From Eledone cirrhosa (lineage: Eukaryota > Mollusca > Cephalopoda > Octopoda > Eledonidae): a DNA stretch of 64,000 nt. Location: positions 21,293,298 to 21,357,297 of the forward strand of contig OZ024744.1 in NCBI GenBank assembly GCA_964016885.1, in the 5' to 3' direction. Positions 15,074 through 29,600 of the stretch are shown here, piece after piece. A program made the position numbers and the translations under genes. The notes beneath the pieces were generated by a model. It ran no database searches and had not been told where the DNA came from. It saw nothing but the letters and a program-made list of their open reading frames with translations. How positions within the stretch are numbered: the first letter of the stretch is position 1; the number at the start of each line of letters is the position of its first letter.

Positions 15074-15520
15074 TTGCTCTCCTCGTTCAATTACTATTGC
15101 TCTCCTCTTCAATTACTATTCTCTCCTCTTTCAATTACTGTTGCTCTCCTCTTTCAATTACTTTTGCTCTCCTCGTTCGATTACTGTTGCTCTCCTCGTT
15201 CAATTACTGTGGCTCTTCCCTTCAATTACTGTTGTTCTCCTCTTCAATTACTGTTGCTCTCCTCTTCAATTACTATTTCTCCTCTTTCAATTACTGTTGC
15301 TCTCATCTTCAATTACTGTTGCTCTCAGCGTTCAATTAATGTTGCTCTCATCCTCAATTAATGTTGCTCTCCTCTTCAATTACTGTTGCTCTCCTCTTCA
15401 ACTACTGTTGCTCTCCTCTTTCAATTAATGTTGCTCTCCTCCTCAATTACTGTTGCTCTCCTCTTCAACTACTATTTCTCTCCTCTTTCAATTACTGTTG
15501 TTCTCCTCTTCAATTACTGT
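15074..15520 (+). repeat. Copy of the 9,440-9,890 block, offset 5,634 bp
   Basis: A run of unusual units is shared in order with 9,440 onward at a constant offset of 5,634 bp. It includes a shortened CAATTAC-ATTTCTCCTC unit, a CTCTTATC/CTCTCATC unit, a CGCGTTC/AGCGTTC linker and two nearby CAATTAATG units. A few single-base differences are visible, such as TGTGGCTC in the second copy. Confidence 0.65.
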
Positions 15521-17639
15521 TGCTCTACTCATCAATTACTGTTGCTCTCCTCGTTCAATTACTGTTTCTCTCCTCTTTCAATTACTGTTGTTCTCCTCTT
15601 CAATTACTGTTGCTCTCCTCATCAATTACTGTTGCTCTCCTCGTTCAATTACTGTTGCTCTCCTCTTTCAATTACTGTTGCTCTCCTCGTTCAATTACTG
15701 TTGCTCTCCTCTTCAATTACTGTTCCTCTCCTCGTTCAATTACTGTTGCTCTCCTCGTTCAATTACTGTTGCTCTCCTCTTCAATTACTATTTCTCTCCT
15801 CTTTCAATTACTGTTGCTCTCCTCGTTCAATTACTGTTGCTCTTCCCTTCAATTACTGTTGTTCTCCTCGTTCAATTACTGTTGCTCTCCTCGTTCAATT
15901 ACTGTTGCTCTCCTCTTCAATTACTATTCTCTCCTCTTTCAATTACTGTTGCTCTCCTCGTTCAATTACTGTTGCTCTCCTCTTCAATTACTGTTGCTCT
16001 CCTCGTTCAATTACTGTTGCTCTCCTCGTTCAATTACTGTTGCTCTCCTCTTCAATTACTATTTCTCTCCTCTTTCAATTACTGTTGCTCTCCTCGTTCA
16101 ATTACTGTTGCTCTTCCCTTCAATTACTGTTGTTGTCCTCGTTCAATTACTGTTGCTCTTCCCTTCAATTACTGTTGCTCTCCTCGTTCAATTACTGTTA
16201 CTCTCCTCGTTCGATTACTGTTGCTCTCCTCGTTCAATTACTGTTGCTCTTCCCTTCAATTACTGTTGTTCTCCTCGTTCAATTACTGTTGCTCTCCTCT
16301 TCAATTACTGTTGCTCTCCTCTTCAATTACTGTTGCTCTCCTCGTTCAATTACTGTTGCTCTCATCCTCAATTACTGTTGCTTTCCTCTTCAATTACTAT
16401 TTCTCTCCTCTTTCAATTAGTGTTGCGCTCCTCATCAATTACTGTTGCTCTCCTCGTTCAATTACTGTTACTCTCCACTTCAATTACTATTCTCTCCTCT
16501 TTCAATTACTGTTGCTCTCCTCTTTCAATTACTGTTGCTCTCCTCGTTCAATTACTGTTGCTCTCCTCGTTCGATTACTGTTGCTCTCCTCGTTTAATTA
16601 CTGTTGCTCTTCCCTTCAATTACTGTTGTTCTCCTCGTTCAATTACTGTTGCTCTCCTCTTCAATTACTGTTGCTCTCCTCTTCAATTACTGTTGCTCTC
16701 CTCGTTCAATTACTGTTGCTCTCATCCTCAATTACTGTTGCTCTCCTCTTCAATTACTGTTGCTCTCCTCTTCAATTAATGTTGCTCTCCTCTTCAATTA
16801 CTTTTGCTCTCCTCTTCAATTACTGTTGCTCTCCTCTTTCAATTACTGTTGCTCTCCTCCTCAATTACTGTTGCTCTCCTCTTCAACTACTATTTCTCTC
16901 CTCTTTAAATTACTGTTGTTCTCCTCTTCAATTACTGTTGCTCTCCTCGTTCAATTACTGTTGCTCTCCTCGTTCAATTACTGTTGCTCTCCTCGTTCAA
17001 TTACTGTTGCTCTCCTCTTTCAATTACTGTTGCTCTCCTCCTCAATTACTGTTGCTCTCCTCTTCAATTACTATTTCTCTCCTCGTTCAATTACTGTTGC
17101 TCTCCTCTTTCAATTACTGTTGCTCTCCTCGTTCAATTACTGTTGCTCTCCTCTTCAATTACTGTTGCTCTCCTCGTTCAATTACTGTTGCTCTCCTCGT
17201 TCAATTACTGTTGCTCTCCTCTTCAATTACTGTTGCTCTCCTCTTCAATTACTTTTGCTCTCCTCGTTCAATTACTGTTGCTCTCCTCGTTCAATTACTG
17301 TTGCTCTCCTCTTTCAATTACTGTTGCTCTCCTCCTCAATTACTGTTGCTCTCCTCTTCAATTACTATTTCTCTCCTCGTTCAATTACTGTTGCTCTCCT
17401 CTTCAATTACTATTATCTCCTCTTTCAATTACTGTTGCTCTCCTCTTTTAATTACTGTTGCTCTCCTCTTTTAATTACTGTTGCTCTCCTCGTTCAATTA
17501 CTGTTGCTCTCCTCTTCAATTACTGTTGCTCTCCTCTTCAATTACTTTTGCTCTCCTCTTCAATTACTGTTGCTCTCCTCGTTCAATTACTGTTGCTCTC
17601 CTCCTCAATTACTGTTTCTCTCCTCTTTCAATTACTGTT

Positions 17640-17800
17640 GCTCTTCTATTTCAATTACTGATGCTCTACTTTTCAATTACTGTTGCTCTCCTCTTCCATT
17701 ACTCTTGCTCTCCTCTTCAAATATCTGGTCATCTCATCTTTCAATTAATGTTGCTCTCCTCGTTCAATTACTGTTGCTCCTCTATTTCAATTAGTGTTGC
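17640..17800 (+). repeat. Diverged junction between left and middle array domains
   Basis: Units here are unusually diverged: CTATTTCAATTACTGATG, CTACTTTTC, CTTCCATTACTC, and an AAATATCTGGTCATCTC unit near 17,720. The CTGGTC core otherwise appears only in the odd units at 38.1, 44.9, 46.8 and 47.6 kb. The left domain markers stop before this point and middle-domain markers start after it, so I read it as an old junction or former array edge. That reading is inference. Confidence 0.5.
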
Positions 17801-20800
17801 TCTCCTCTTCAATTACTATTTCTCTCCTCTTTCAATTACTGTTGCTCTCCTCTTTCAATTACTGTTGCTCTCCTCGTTCAATTACTGTTGCTCTCCTCTT
17901 CAATCACTGTTGCTCTCCTCGTTCAATTACTGTTGCTCTCCTCTGCAATTACTGTTGCTCCCCTCTTCAATTGATGTTGCTCTCCTCTTTCAATTACTGT
18001 TGCTCACCTCGTTCAATTACTGTTGCTCTCCTCTTCAATTACTATTCCTCTTTCAATTAGTGTTGCTCTCCTCATCAATTACTGTTGCTCTCCTCGTTCA
18101 ATTACTGTTGCTCTCCTCTTCAATTACTATTCTCTCCTCTTTCAATTACTGTTGCTCTCCTCTTCAATTACGGTTGCTCTCTTGTACAATTACTGTTGCT
18201 CTCCTCGTTCAATTACTGTTGCTCTCCTCTTTCAATTACTGTTGCTCTCCTCGTTCAATTACTGTTGCTCTCCTCTTCAATTATTGTTGCTCTCCTCGTT
18301 CAATTACTGTTGCTCTCCTCGTTCAATTACTGTTGCTCTCCTCTTCAATTACTATTTCTCCTCTTTCAATTACTGTTGCTCTCCTCGTTCAATTCCTGTT
18401 GCTCTCCTCGTTCAATTACTGTTGCTCTCCTCGTCAATTACTGTTGCTCTCCTCGTTCAATTACTGTTGCTCTCCTCTTCAATTACTATTCTCTCCTCTT
18501 TCGAATTACTGTTGCTCTCCTCTTTCAATTACTGTTGCTCTCCTCTTCAATTACGGTTGCTCTCTTGTACAATTACTGTTGCTCTCCTCGTTCAATTACT
18601 GTTGCTCTCCTCTTCAATTACTGTTGCTCTCCTTTTCAATTACTGTTGCTCTCCTCTTCAATTACTGTTGCTCTCCTCGTTCAATTACTGTTGCTCTCCT
18701 CCTCAATTACTGTTGCTCCCCTCTTCAATTGCTGTTGCTCTCCTCTTTCAATTACTGTTGCTCTCCGCTTTCAATTACTGTTGCCCTCCTCTTCAATTAG
18801 TATTTCTCTCCTCTTTCATATAATGTTGCTCTCCTCTTCAATTACTGTTGCTCTCCTCTTCAATTACTGTTGCTCTCCTCGTTCAATTACTGTTGCTCTC
18901 CTCCTCAATTACTATACTCTCCTCTTTCAATTACTGTTGCTCTCCTCTTTCAATTACTGTTGCTCTCCTCGTTCAATTACTGTTGCTCTTCTCGTTCAAT
19001 TACTGTTGCTCTTCCCTTCAATTACTGTTTTTCTCCTCGTTCACTTACTTTTGCTCTGCTCTTCAATTACTGTTGCTCTCCTCTTCAATTACTGTTGCTC
19101 TCCTCGTTCAATTACTGTTGCTCTCCTCCTCAATTAATGTTGCTCTCCTCTTCAATTATTGTTGCTCTCCTCTTCAATTAATGTTGCTCTCCTCTTCAAT
19201 TACTGTTGCTCTCCTCTTCAGTTACTGTTGCTCTCCTCTTCAATTAATGTTGCTCTCCTCTTTTAATTACTTTTGCTCTCCTCGTTCAATTACTGTTGCT
19301 CTCCTCTTCAATTACTGTTGCTCTCCTCGTTCAATTACTGTTGCTCTCCTCGTTCAATTACTGTTGCTCTCCTCTTCAATTACTATTTCTCTCCTCTTGC
19401 AATTACTGTTGCTCTCCTCGTTCAATTACTGTTGCTCTCCTCGTTCAATTACTTATGCTCTTCTCATCAATTACTGTTGCTCTCCTCGTTCAATTACTGT
19501 TGCTCTCCTCTTCAATTACTGTTGTTCTCCTCGTTCAATTCCTGTTGCTCTCCTCTTTCAATTACTGTTGCTCTCCTCGTTCAATTACTGTTGCTCTCCT
19601 TGTTCAATTACTGTTGCTCTTCCCTTCAATTACTGTTGTTCTCCTCGTTCAATTACTGTTGCTCTCCACTTCAATTACTGTCGCTCTCCTCCTCAATTAC
19701 TCTTGCACTCCTCTTTCAATTACTGTCGCCCTCCTCTTCAATTACTGTTGCTCTCCACTTCAATTACTGTTGCTTTCCACTTCAATTACTGTTTTCTACT
19801 CTTCAATTATTGTTGCTCTCATCTTTCAATTACTGTTGCTCTCATCTTTCAATTACTGTTGCTCTCTTCTTACAATTACTGTTGCTCTCCTCTTTATTTA
19901 CTGTTGCTCTCCTCTTCCACTACTATTGCTCCCCTCTTCCATTACTGTTGCTCTCCTCTCCCATTACTGATTCTCTCCTCTTTCAATTACTGTTGCTCTC
20001 CTCTTCAATTACTGTTGCGCGCCTATTCAATTACTGTTGCTCCACTCTTCAATTATTGTTTCTCTCCTCTTTCAATTACTGTTGCTCTCCTCTTCAATTA
20101 CTGTAGCTTTCCTCTTTCAATTACTGTTGCTCTCCTCTTTCAATTACTGTTGCTCTCCTCTTTCAATTACTGTTGCTCTCCTCTTCAATTACTGTTGCGC
20201 TCCTATTCAATTACTGTTGCTCCACTCTTCAATTAATGTTTCTCTCCTCTTTCAATTACTGTTGCTCTCCTCTTCAATTACTGTAGCTTTCCTCTTTCAA
20301 TTACTGTTGCTCTCCTCATCAATTACTGTTGCTCTCCTCGTTCAATTACTGTTGCTCTCCTCTTCAATTACTATTCTCTCCTCTTTCAATTACTGTTGCT
20401 CTCCTCTTTCAATTAATGTTGCTCTCCTCGTTAAATTACTGTTGCTCTCCTCGTTCAATTACTGTTGCTCTTCTCGTTCAATTACTGTTGCTCTTCCCTT
20501 CAATTACTGTTTTTCTCCTCGTTCAATTACTTTTGCTCTCCTCTTCAATTACTGTTGCTCTCCTCTTCAATTACTGTTGCTCTCCTCGTTCAATTACTGT
20601 TGCTCTCCTCCTCAATTAATGTTGCTCTCCTCTTCAATTATTGTTGCTCTCCTCTTCAATTAATGTTGCTCTCCTCTTCAATTACTGTTGCTCTCCTCTT
20701 CAGTTACTGTTGCTCTCCTCTTCAATTAATGTTGCTCTCCTCTTTCAATTACTGTTGCTCTCCTCGTTCAATTACTGTTGCTCTCCTCTTCAATTACTGT

Positions 20801-23800
20801 TGCTCTCCTCGTTCAATTACTGTTGCTCTCCTCGTTCAATTACTGTTGCTCTCCTCTTCAATTACTATTTCTCTCCTCTTGCAATTACTGTTGCTCTCCT
20901 CGTTCAATTACTGTTGCTCTCCTCGTTCAATTACTTATGCTCTTCTCATCAATTACTGTTGCTCTCCTCGTTCAATTACTGTTGCTCTCCTCTTCAATTA
21001 CTGTTGTTCTCCTCGTTCAATTCCTGTTGCTCTCCTCTTTCAATTACTGTTGCTCTCCTCGTTCAATTACTGTTGCTCTCCTTGTTCAATTACTGTTGCT
21101 CTTCCCTTCAATTACTGTTGTTCTCCTCGTAGAATTACTGTTGCTCTCCACTTCAATTACTGTCGCTCTCCTCCTCAATTACTCTTGCACTCCTCTTTCA
21201 ATTACTGTCGCCCTCCTCTTCAATTACTGTTGCTCTCCACTTCAATTACTGTTGCTTTCCACTTCAATTACTGTTTTCTACTCTTCAATTATTGTTGCTC
21301 TCATCTTTCAATTACTGTTGCTCTCATCTTTCAATTACTGTTGCTCTCTTCTTACAATTACTGTTGCTCTCCTCTTTATTTACTGTTGCTCTCCTCTTCC
21401 ACTACTATTGCTCCCCTCTTCCATTACTGTTGCTCTCCTCTCCCATTACTGATTCTCTCCTCTTTCAATTACTGTTGCTCTCCTCTTCAATTACTGTTGC
21501 GCTCCTATTCAATTACTGTTGCTCCACTCTTCAATTAATGTTTCTCTCCTCTTTCAATTACTGTTGCTCTCCTCTTCAATTACTGTAGCTTTCCTCTTTC
21601 AATTACTGTTGCTCTCCTCTTTCAATTACTGTTGCTCTCCTCGTTCAATTACTGTTGCTCTCCTCTTCAATTATTGTTGCTCTCCTCGTTCAATTACTGT
21701 TGCTCTCCTCGTTCAATTACTGTTGCTCTCCTCTTCAATTACTATTTCTCCTCTTTCAATTACTGTTGCTCTCCTCGTTCAATTCCTGTTGCTCTCCTCG
21801 TTCAATTACTGTTGCTCTCCTCGTCAATTACTGTTGCTCTCCTCGTTCAATTACTGTTGCTCTCCTCTTCAATTACTATTCTCTCCTCTTTCGAATTACT
21901 GTTGCGCTCCTATTCAATTACTGTTGCTCCACTCTTCAATTAATGTTTCTCTCCTCTTTCAATTACTGTTGCTCTCCTCTTCAATTACTGTAGCTTTCCT
22001 CTTTCAATTACTGTTGCTCTCCTCTTTCAATTACTGTTGCTCTCCTCGTTCAATTACTGTTGCTCTCCTCTTCAATTATTGTTGCTCTCCTCGTTCAATT
22101 ACTGTTGCTCTCCTCGTTCAATTACTGTTGCTCTCCTCGTTCAATTACTGTTGCTCTCCTTGTTCAATTACTGTTGCTCTTCCCTTCAATTACTGTTGTT
22201 CTCCTCGTTCAATTACTGTTGCTCTCCTCTTCAATTACTGTTGCTCTCCTCTTCAATTACTGTTGCTCCCCTCTTCAATTACTGTTGCTCTCCTCGTTCA
22301 ATTACTGTTGCTCTCCTCCTCAATTACTGTTGCTCCCCTCTTCAATTGCTGTTGCTCTCCTCTTTCAATTACTGTTGCTCTCCTCTTTCAATTACTGTTG
22401 CCCTCCTCTTCAATTACTATTTCTCTCCTCTTTCATATACTGTTGTTCTCCTCTTCAATTACTGTTGCTCTCCTCTTCAATTACTATTTTTCTCCTCTTT
22501 CAATTACTGTTGCTCTCCTCTTTCAATTACTGTTGCTCTCCTCGTTCAATTACTGTTGCTCTCCTCTTCAATCACTGTTGCTCTGCTCGTTCAATTACTG
22601 CTGCTCTCCTCCGCAATTACTTTTGCTCCCCTCTTCAATTGCTGTTGCTCTCCTCTTTCAATTACTGTTGCTCTCCTCGTTCAATTACTGATGCTATCCT
22701 CTTCAATTACAATTCTCTCCTCTTTCAATTACTGTTGCTCTCCTCTTCAATTACTGTTGCTCTCCTCTTCAATTACTGTTGCTCTCTTGTACAGTTACTC
22801 TTGCTCTCCTCGTTCAATTACTGTTGCTCTCCTCTTTCAATTACTGTTGCTCTCCTCGTTCAATTACTGTTGCTCTCCTCTTCAATTATTGTTGCTCTCC
22901 TCGTTCAATTACTGTTGCTCTCCTCGTTCAATTACTGTTGCTCTCCTCTTCAATTACTATTTCTCCTCTTTCAATTACTGTTGCTCTCCTCGTTCAATTC
23001 CTGTTGCTCTCCTCGTTCAATTACTGTTGCTCTCCTCGTCAATTACTGTTGCTCTTCTCGTTCAATTACTGTTGCTCTCCTCTTCAATTACTATTCTCTC
23101 CTATTTCGAATTACTGTTGCTCTCCTCTTTCAATTACTGTTGCTATCCTCGTTCAATTACTGTTGCTCTCCTTGTTCAATTACTGTTGCTCTTCCCTTCA
23201 ATTACTGTTGTTCTCCTCGTTCAATTACTGTTGGTCTCCTCTTCAATTACTGTTGCTCTCCTCTTCAATTACTGTTGCTCTCCTCTTCAAATACTGTTGC
23301 TCTCCTCTTCAATTACTGTTGCTCTCCTCGTTCAATTACTGTTGCTCTCCGCTTTCAATTACTGTTGCTCCCCTCTTCAATTGCTGTTGCTCTCCTCTTT
23401 CAATTACTGTTGCTCTCCTCTTTCAATTACTGTTGCCCTCCACTTCAATTACTATTTCTCTCCTCTTTCATATACTGTTGCTCTCCTCTTCAATTACTGT
23501 TGCTCTCCTCTTCAATTACTGTTGCTCTCCTCGTTCAATTACTGTTGCTCTCCTCCTCAATTACTATTCTCTCTTCTTTCAATTACTGTTGCTCTCCTCT
23601 TTCAATTAATGTTGCTCTCCTCGGTCAATTACTGTTGCTCTCCTCGTTCAATTAATGTTGCTCTTCTTGTTCAATTACTGTTGCTCTTCCCTTCAATTAC
23701 TGTTTTTCTCCTCGTTCAATTACTGTTGCTCTCCTCTTCAATTACTGTTGCTCTCCTCTTCAATTACTGTTGCTCTCCTCGTTCAATTATTGTTGCTCTC

Positions 23801-26699
23801 CTCCTCAATTACTGTTGCTCTCCTCTTCAATTATTGTTGCTCTCCTCTTCAATTAATGTTGCTCTCCTCTTCAATTACTGTTGCTCTCCTCTTCAATTAC
23901 TGTTGCTCTCCTCTTCAATTAATGTTGCTCTCCTCTTTCAATTACTGTTGCTCTCCTCGTTCAATTACTGTTGCTCTCCTCTTCAATTACTGTTGCTCTC
24001 CTCGTTCAATTACTGTTGCTCTCCTCGTTCAATTACTGTTGCTCTCCTCTTCAATTACTATTTCTCTCCTCTTTCAATTACTGTTGCTCTCCTCGTTCAA
24101 TTACTGTTGCTCTCCTCTTCAATTACTGTTGTTCTCCTCGTTCAATTACTGTTGCTCTCCTCTTTCAATTACTGTTGCTCTCCTCGTTCAATTACTGTTG
24201 CTCTCCTTGTTCAATTACTGTTGCTCTTCCCTTCAATTACTGTTGTTCTCCTCGTTCAATTACTGTTGCTTTCCACTTCAATTACTGTTTTCTACTCTTC
24301 AATTATTGTTGCTCTCATCTTTCAATTACTGTTGCTCTCATCTTTCAATTACTGTTGCTCTCTTCTTTCAATTACTGTTGCTCTCCTCTTTATTTACTGT
24401 TGTTCTCCTCTTCCACTACTATTGCTCCCCTCTTCCATTACTGTTGCTCTCCTCTCCCATTACTGATTCTCTCATCTTTCAATTACTGTTGCTCTCCTCT
24501 TCAATTACTGTTGCGCTCCTATTCAATTACTGTTGCTCCACTCTTCAAATAATGTTTCTCTCCTCTTTCAATTACTGTTGCTCTCCTCTTCAATTACTGT
24601 AGCTTTCCTCTTTCAATTACTGTTGCTCTCCTCTTTCAATTACTGTTGTTCTCCTCGTTCAATTCCTGTTGCTCTCCTCGTTCAATTACTGTTGCTCTCC
24701 TCGTCAATTACTGTTGCTCTCCTCGTTCAATTACTGTTGCTCTCCTCTTCAATTACTATTCTCTCCTCTTTCGAATTACTGTTGCTCTCCTCTTTCAATT
24801 ACTGTTGCTCTCCTCGTTCAATAACTGTTGCTCTCCTTGTTCAATTACTGTTGCTCTTCCCTTCAATTACTGTTGTTCTCCTCGTTCAATTACTGTTGCT
24901 CTCCTCTTCAATTACTGTTGCTCTCCTCTTCAATTACTGTTGCTCTCCTCTTCAATTACTGTTGCTCTCCTCGTTCAATTACTGTTGCTCTCATCCTCAA
25001 TTACTGTTGCTTCCCTCTTCAATTGCTGTTGCTCTCCTCTTTCAATTACTGTTGCTCTCCTCTTTCAATTACTGTTGCCCTCCTCTTCAATTACTATTTC
25101 TCTCCTCTTTCATATACTGCTGCTCTCCTCTTCAATTACTGTTGCTCTCCTCTTCAATTACTGTTGCTCTCCTCGTTCAATTAATGTTGCTCTCCTCCTC
25201 AATTACTATTCTCTCCTCTTTCAATTACTGTTGCTCTCCTCTTTCAATTAATGTTGCTCTCCTCGTTCAATTACTGTTGCTCTCCTCGTTCAATTACTGT
25301 TGCCCTTCTCGTTCAATTACTGTTGCTCTTCCCTTCAATTACTGTTTTTCTCCTCGTTCAATTACTGTTGCTCTCCTCTTCAATTACTGTTGCTCTCCTC
25401 TTCAATTACTGTTGCTCTCCTCGTTCAATTACTGTTGCTCCTCTCCTCAATTACTGTTGCTCTCCTCTTCAATTATTGTTGCTCTCATCTTCAATTAATG
25501 TTGCTCTCCTCTTCAATTACTGTTGCTCTCCTCTTCAATTACTGATGCTCTCCTCTTCAATTAATGTTGCTCTCCTCTTTCAATTACTGTTGCTCTCCTC
25601 GTTCAATTACTGTTGCTCTCCTCTTCAATTACTGTTGCTCTCCTCGTTCAATTACTGTTGCTCTCCTCGTTCAATTACTGTTGCTCTCCTCTTCAATTAC
25701 TATTTCTCTCATCTTTCAATTACTGTTGCTCTCCTCGTTCAATTACTGTTGCTCTCCTCGTTCAATTACTTATGCTCCTCTCATCAATTACTGTTGCTCT
25801 CCTCGTTCAATTACTGTTGCTCTCCTCTTCAATTACTGTTGTTCTCCTCGTTCAATTACTGTTGCTCTCCTCTTTCAATTACTGTTGCTCTCCTCGTTCA
25901 ATTACTGTTGCTCTCCTTGTTCAATTACTGTTGCTCTTCCCTTCAATTACTGTTGTTCTCCTCGTTCAAATACTGTTGCTCTCCTCTTCAATTAATGTCG
26001 CTCACCACTTCAATTACTGTCGCTCTCCTCCTCAATTACTCTTGCACTCCCCTTTCAATTACTGTCGCCCTCCTCTTCAATTACTGTTGCTCTCCACTTC
26101 AATTACTGTTGCTTTCCACTTCAATTACTGTTTTCTACTCTTCAATGATTGTTGGTCTCATCTTTCAATTACTGTTGCTCTCATCTTTCAATTACTGTTG
26201 CTCTCTTCTTTCAATTACTGTTGCTCTCCTCTTTATTTACTGTTGCTCTCCTCTTCCACTACTATTGCTCCCCTCTTCCATTACTGTTGCTCTCCTCTCC
26301 CATTAATGATTCTCTCCTCTTTCAATTACTTTTGCTCTCCTCTTCAATTACTGTTGCGCTCCTATTCAATTACTGTTGCTCCACTCTTCAAATAATGTTT
26401 CTCTCCTCTTTCAATTACTGTTGCTCTCCTCGTTCAATTACTGTTGCTCTCCTCTTCAATCACTGTTGCTCTCCTCGTTCAATTACTGCTGCTCTCCTCC
26501 GCAATTGCTTTTGCTCCCCTCTTCAATTGCTGTTGCTCTCCTCTTTCAATTACTGTTGCTCTCCTCGTTCAATTACTGTTGCTCTCCTCTTCAATTACTA
26601 TTTCTCTCCTCTTTCAATTAGTGTTGCTCTCCTCATCAATTAGTGTTGCTCTCCTCGTTCAATTACTGTTGCTCTCCTCTTCAATTACAATTCTCTCCT

Positions 26700-29600
26700 C
26701 TTTCAATTATTGTTGCTCTCCTCTTCAATTACTGTTGCTCTCCTCTTCAATTACTGTTGCTCTCTTGTACAGTTACTCTTGCTCTCCTCGTTCAATTACT
26801 GTTGCTCTCCTGTTTCAATTACTGTTGCTCTCCTCGTTCAATTACTGTTGCTCTCCTCTTCAATTATTGTTGCTCTCCTCGTTCAATTACTGTTGCTCTC
26901 CTCTTCAATTACTATTTCTCCTCTTTCAATTACTGTTGCTCTCCTCGTTCAATTCCTGTTGCTCTCCTCGTTCAATTACTGTTGCTCTCCTCGTCAATTA
27001 CTGTTGCTCTTCTCGTTCAATTACTGTTGCTCTCCTCTTCAATTACTATTCTCTCCTCTTTCGAATTACTGTTGCTCTCCTCTTTCAATTACTGTTGCTA
27101 TCCTCGTTCAATTACTGTTGCTCTCCTTGTTCAATTACTGTTGCTCTTCCCTTCAATTACTGTTGTTCTCCTCGTTCAATTACTGTTGCCCTCCTCTTCA
27201 ATTACTGTTGCTCTCCTCTTCAAATACTGTTGCTCTCCTCTTCAATTACTGTTGCTCTCCTCGTTCAATTACTGTTGCTCTCCGCTTTCAATTACTGTTG
27301 CTCCCCTCTTCAATTGCTGTTGCTCTCCTCTTTCAATTACTGTTGCTCTCCTCTTTCAATACTGTTGACCTCCTCTTCAATTACTGTTGCTCTCCTCTTC
27401 AATTATTGTTGCTCTCATCTTCAATTAATGTTGCTCTCCTCTTCAATTACTGTTGCTCTCCTCTTCAATTACTGTTGCTCTCCTCTTCAATTAATGTTGC
27501 TCTCCTCTTTCAATTACTGTTGCTCTCCTCGTTCAATTACTGTTGCTCTCCTCTTCAATTACTGTTGCTCTCCTCGTTCAATTACTGTTGCTCTCCTCGT
27601 TCAATTACTGTTGCTCTCCTCTTCAATTACTATTTCTCTCATCATTCAATTACTGTTGCTCTCCTCGTTCAATTACTGTTGCTCTCCTCGTTCAATTACT
27701 TATGCTCCTCTCATCAATTACTGTTGCTCTCCTCGTTCAATTACTGTTGCTCTTCTCTTCAATTACTGTTGTTCTCCTCGTTCAATTACTGTTGCTCTCC
27801 TCTTTCAATTACTGTTGCTCTCCTCGTTCAATTACTGTTGCTCTCCTTGTTCAATTACTGTTGCTCTTCCCTTCAATTACTGTTGTTCTCCCCGTTCAAT
27901 TACTGTTGCTCTCCTCTTCAATTAATGTCGCTCTCCACTTCAATTACTGTCGCTCTCCTCCTCAATTACTCTTGCACTCCTCTTTCAATTACTGTCGCCC
28001 TCCTCTTCAATTACTGTTGCTCTCCACTTCAATTACTGTTGCTTTCCACTTCAATTACTGTTTTCTACTCTTCAATGATTGTTGCTCTCATCTTTCAATT
28101 ACTGTTGCTCTCATCTTTCAATTACTGTTGCTCTCTTTTTCAATTACTGTTGCTCTCCTCTTTATTTACTGTTGCTCTCCTCTTCCACTACTATTGCTCC
28201 CCTCTTCCATTACTGTTGCTCTCCTCTCCCATTACTGATTCTCCCCTCTTTCAATTACTGTTGCTCTCCTCTTCAATTACTGTTGCGCTCCTATTCAATT
28301 ACTGTTGCTCCACTCTTCAAATAATGTTTCTCTCCTCTTTCAATTACTGTTGCTCTCCTCTTCAATTATTGTAGCTTTCCTCTTTCAATTACTGTTGCTC
28401 TCCTCTTTCAATTACTGGTGCTCTCCTCTTCAATCACCTTTGCTCTCCTCGTTCAATTACTGCTGCTCTCCTCCGCAATTGCTTTTGCTCCCCTCTTCAA
28501 TTGCTGTTGCTCTGCTCTTTCAATTACTGTTGCTCTCCTCGTTCAATTACTGTTGCTCTCCTCTTCAATTACTATTTCTCTCCTCTTTCAATTACTGTTG
28601 CTCTCCTCGTTCAATTACTGTTGCTCTCCTCTTCAATTACAATTCTCTCCTCTTTCAATTATTGTTGCTCTCCTCTTCAATTACTGTTGCTCTCCTCTTC
28701 AATTACTGTTGCTCTCTTGTACAGTTACTCTTGCTCTCCTCGTTCAATTACTGTTGCTCTCCTCTTTCAATTACTGTTGCTCTCCTCGTTCAATTACTGT
28801 TGCTCTCCTCTTCAATTATTGTTGCTCTCCTCGTTCAATTACTGTTGCTCTCCTCGTTCAATTACTGTTGCTCTCCTCTTCAATTACTATTTCTCCTCTT
28901 TCAATTACTGTTGCTCTCCTCGTTCAATTCCTGTTGCTCTCCTCGTTCAATTACTGTTGCTCTCCTCGTCAATTACTGTTGCTCTTCTCGTTCAATTACT
29001 GTTGCTCTCCTCTTCAATTACTATTCTCTCCTCTTTCGAATTACTGTTGCTCTCCTCTTTCAATTACTGTTGCTATCCTCGTTCAATTACTGTTGCTCTC
29101 CTTGTTCAATTACTGTTGCTCTTCCCTTCAATTACTGTTGTTCTCATCGTTCAATTACTGTTGCTCTCCTCTTCAATTACTCTTGCTCTCCTCTTCAATT
29201 ACTGTTGCTCTCCTCTTCAAATAATGTTGCTCTCCTCTTCAATTACTGTTGCTCTCCTCGTTCAATTACTGTTGCTCTTCGCTTTCAATTACTGTTGCTC
29301 CCCTCTTCAATTGCTGTTGCTCTCCTCTTTCAATTACTGTTGCTCTCCTCTTTCAATTACTGTTGCCCTCCTCTTCAATTACTATTTCTCTCCTCTTTCA
29401 TATACTGTTGCTCTCCTCTTCAATTACTGTTGCTCTCCTCTTCAATTACTGTTGCTCTCCTCGTTCAATTACTGTTGCTCTCCTCCTCAATTACTATTCT
29501 CTCCTCTTTCAATTACTGTTGTACTCCTCTTTCAATTAATGTTGCTCTCCTCGGTCAATTACTGTTGCTCTCCTCTTCAATTACTGTTGCTCTCCTCTTC

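Larger units (their letters stand above)
1..17650 (+). repeat. Left higher-order domain of the 22-bp array
   Basis: This part is marked by frequent CTCATCAATT linkers, TTCGATTACTG units, GCTCTGCTCG units, CAACTACTATTTCTC units and the TATCTCCTTTTTC variant (near 11, 4,423, 12,343 and 14,031). It holds several long internal duplications. Positions 1-2,105 recur at about 4,413-6,585 with an offset drifting from 4,412 to 4,502 to 4,480. Positions 6,522-7,230 recur at 8,723-9,431 (offset 2,201). Positions about 9,440-9,890 recur at 15,074-15,520 (offset 5,634). Offsets that change in steps of about a unit imply gain and loss of single units after each block duplication. The domain boundary was judged by eye. 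Confidence 0.7.
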
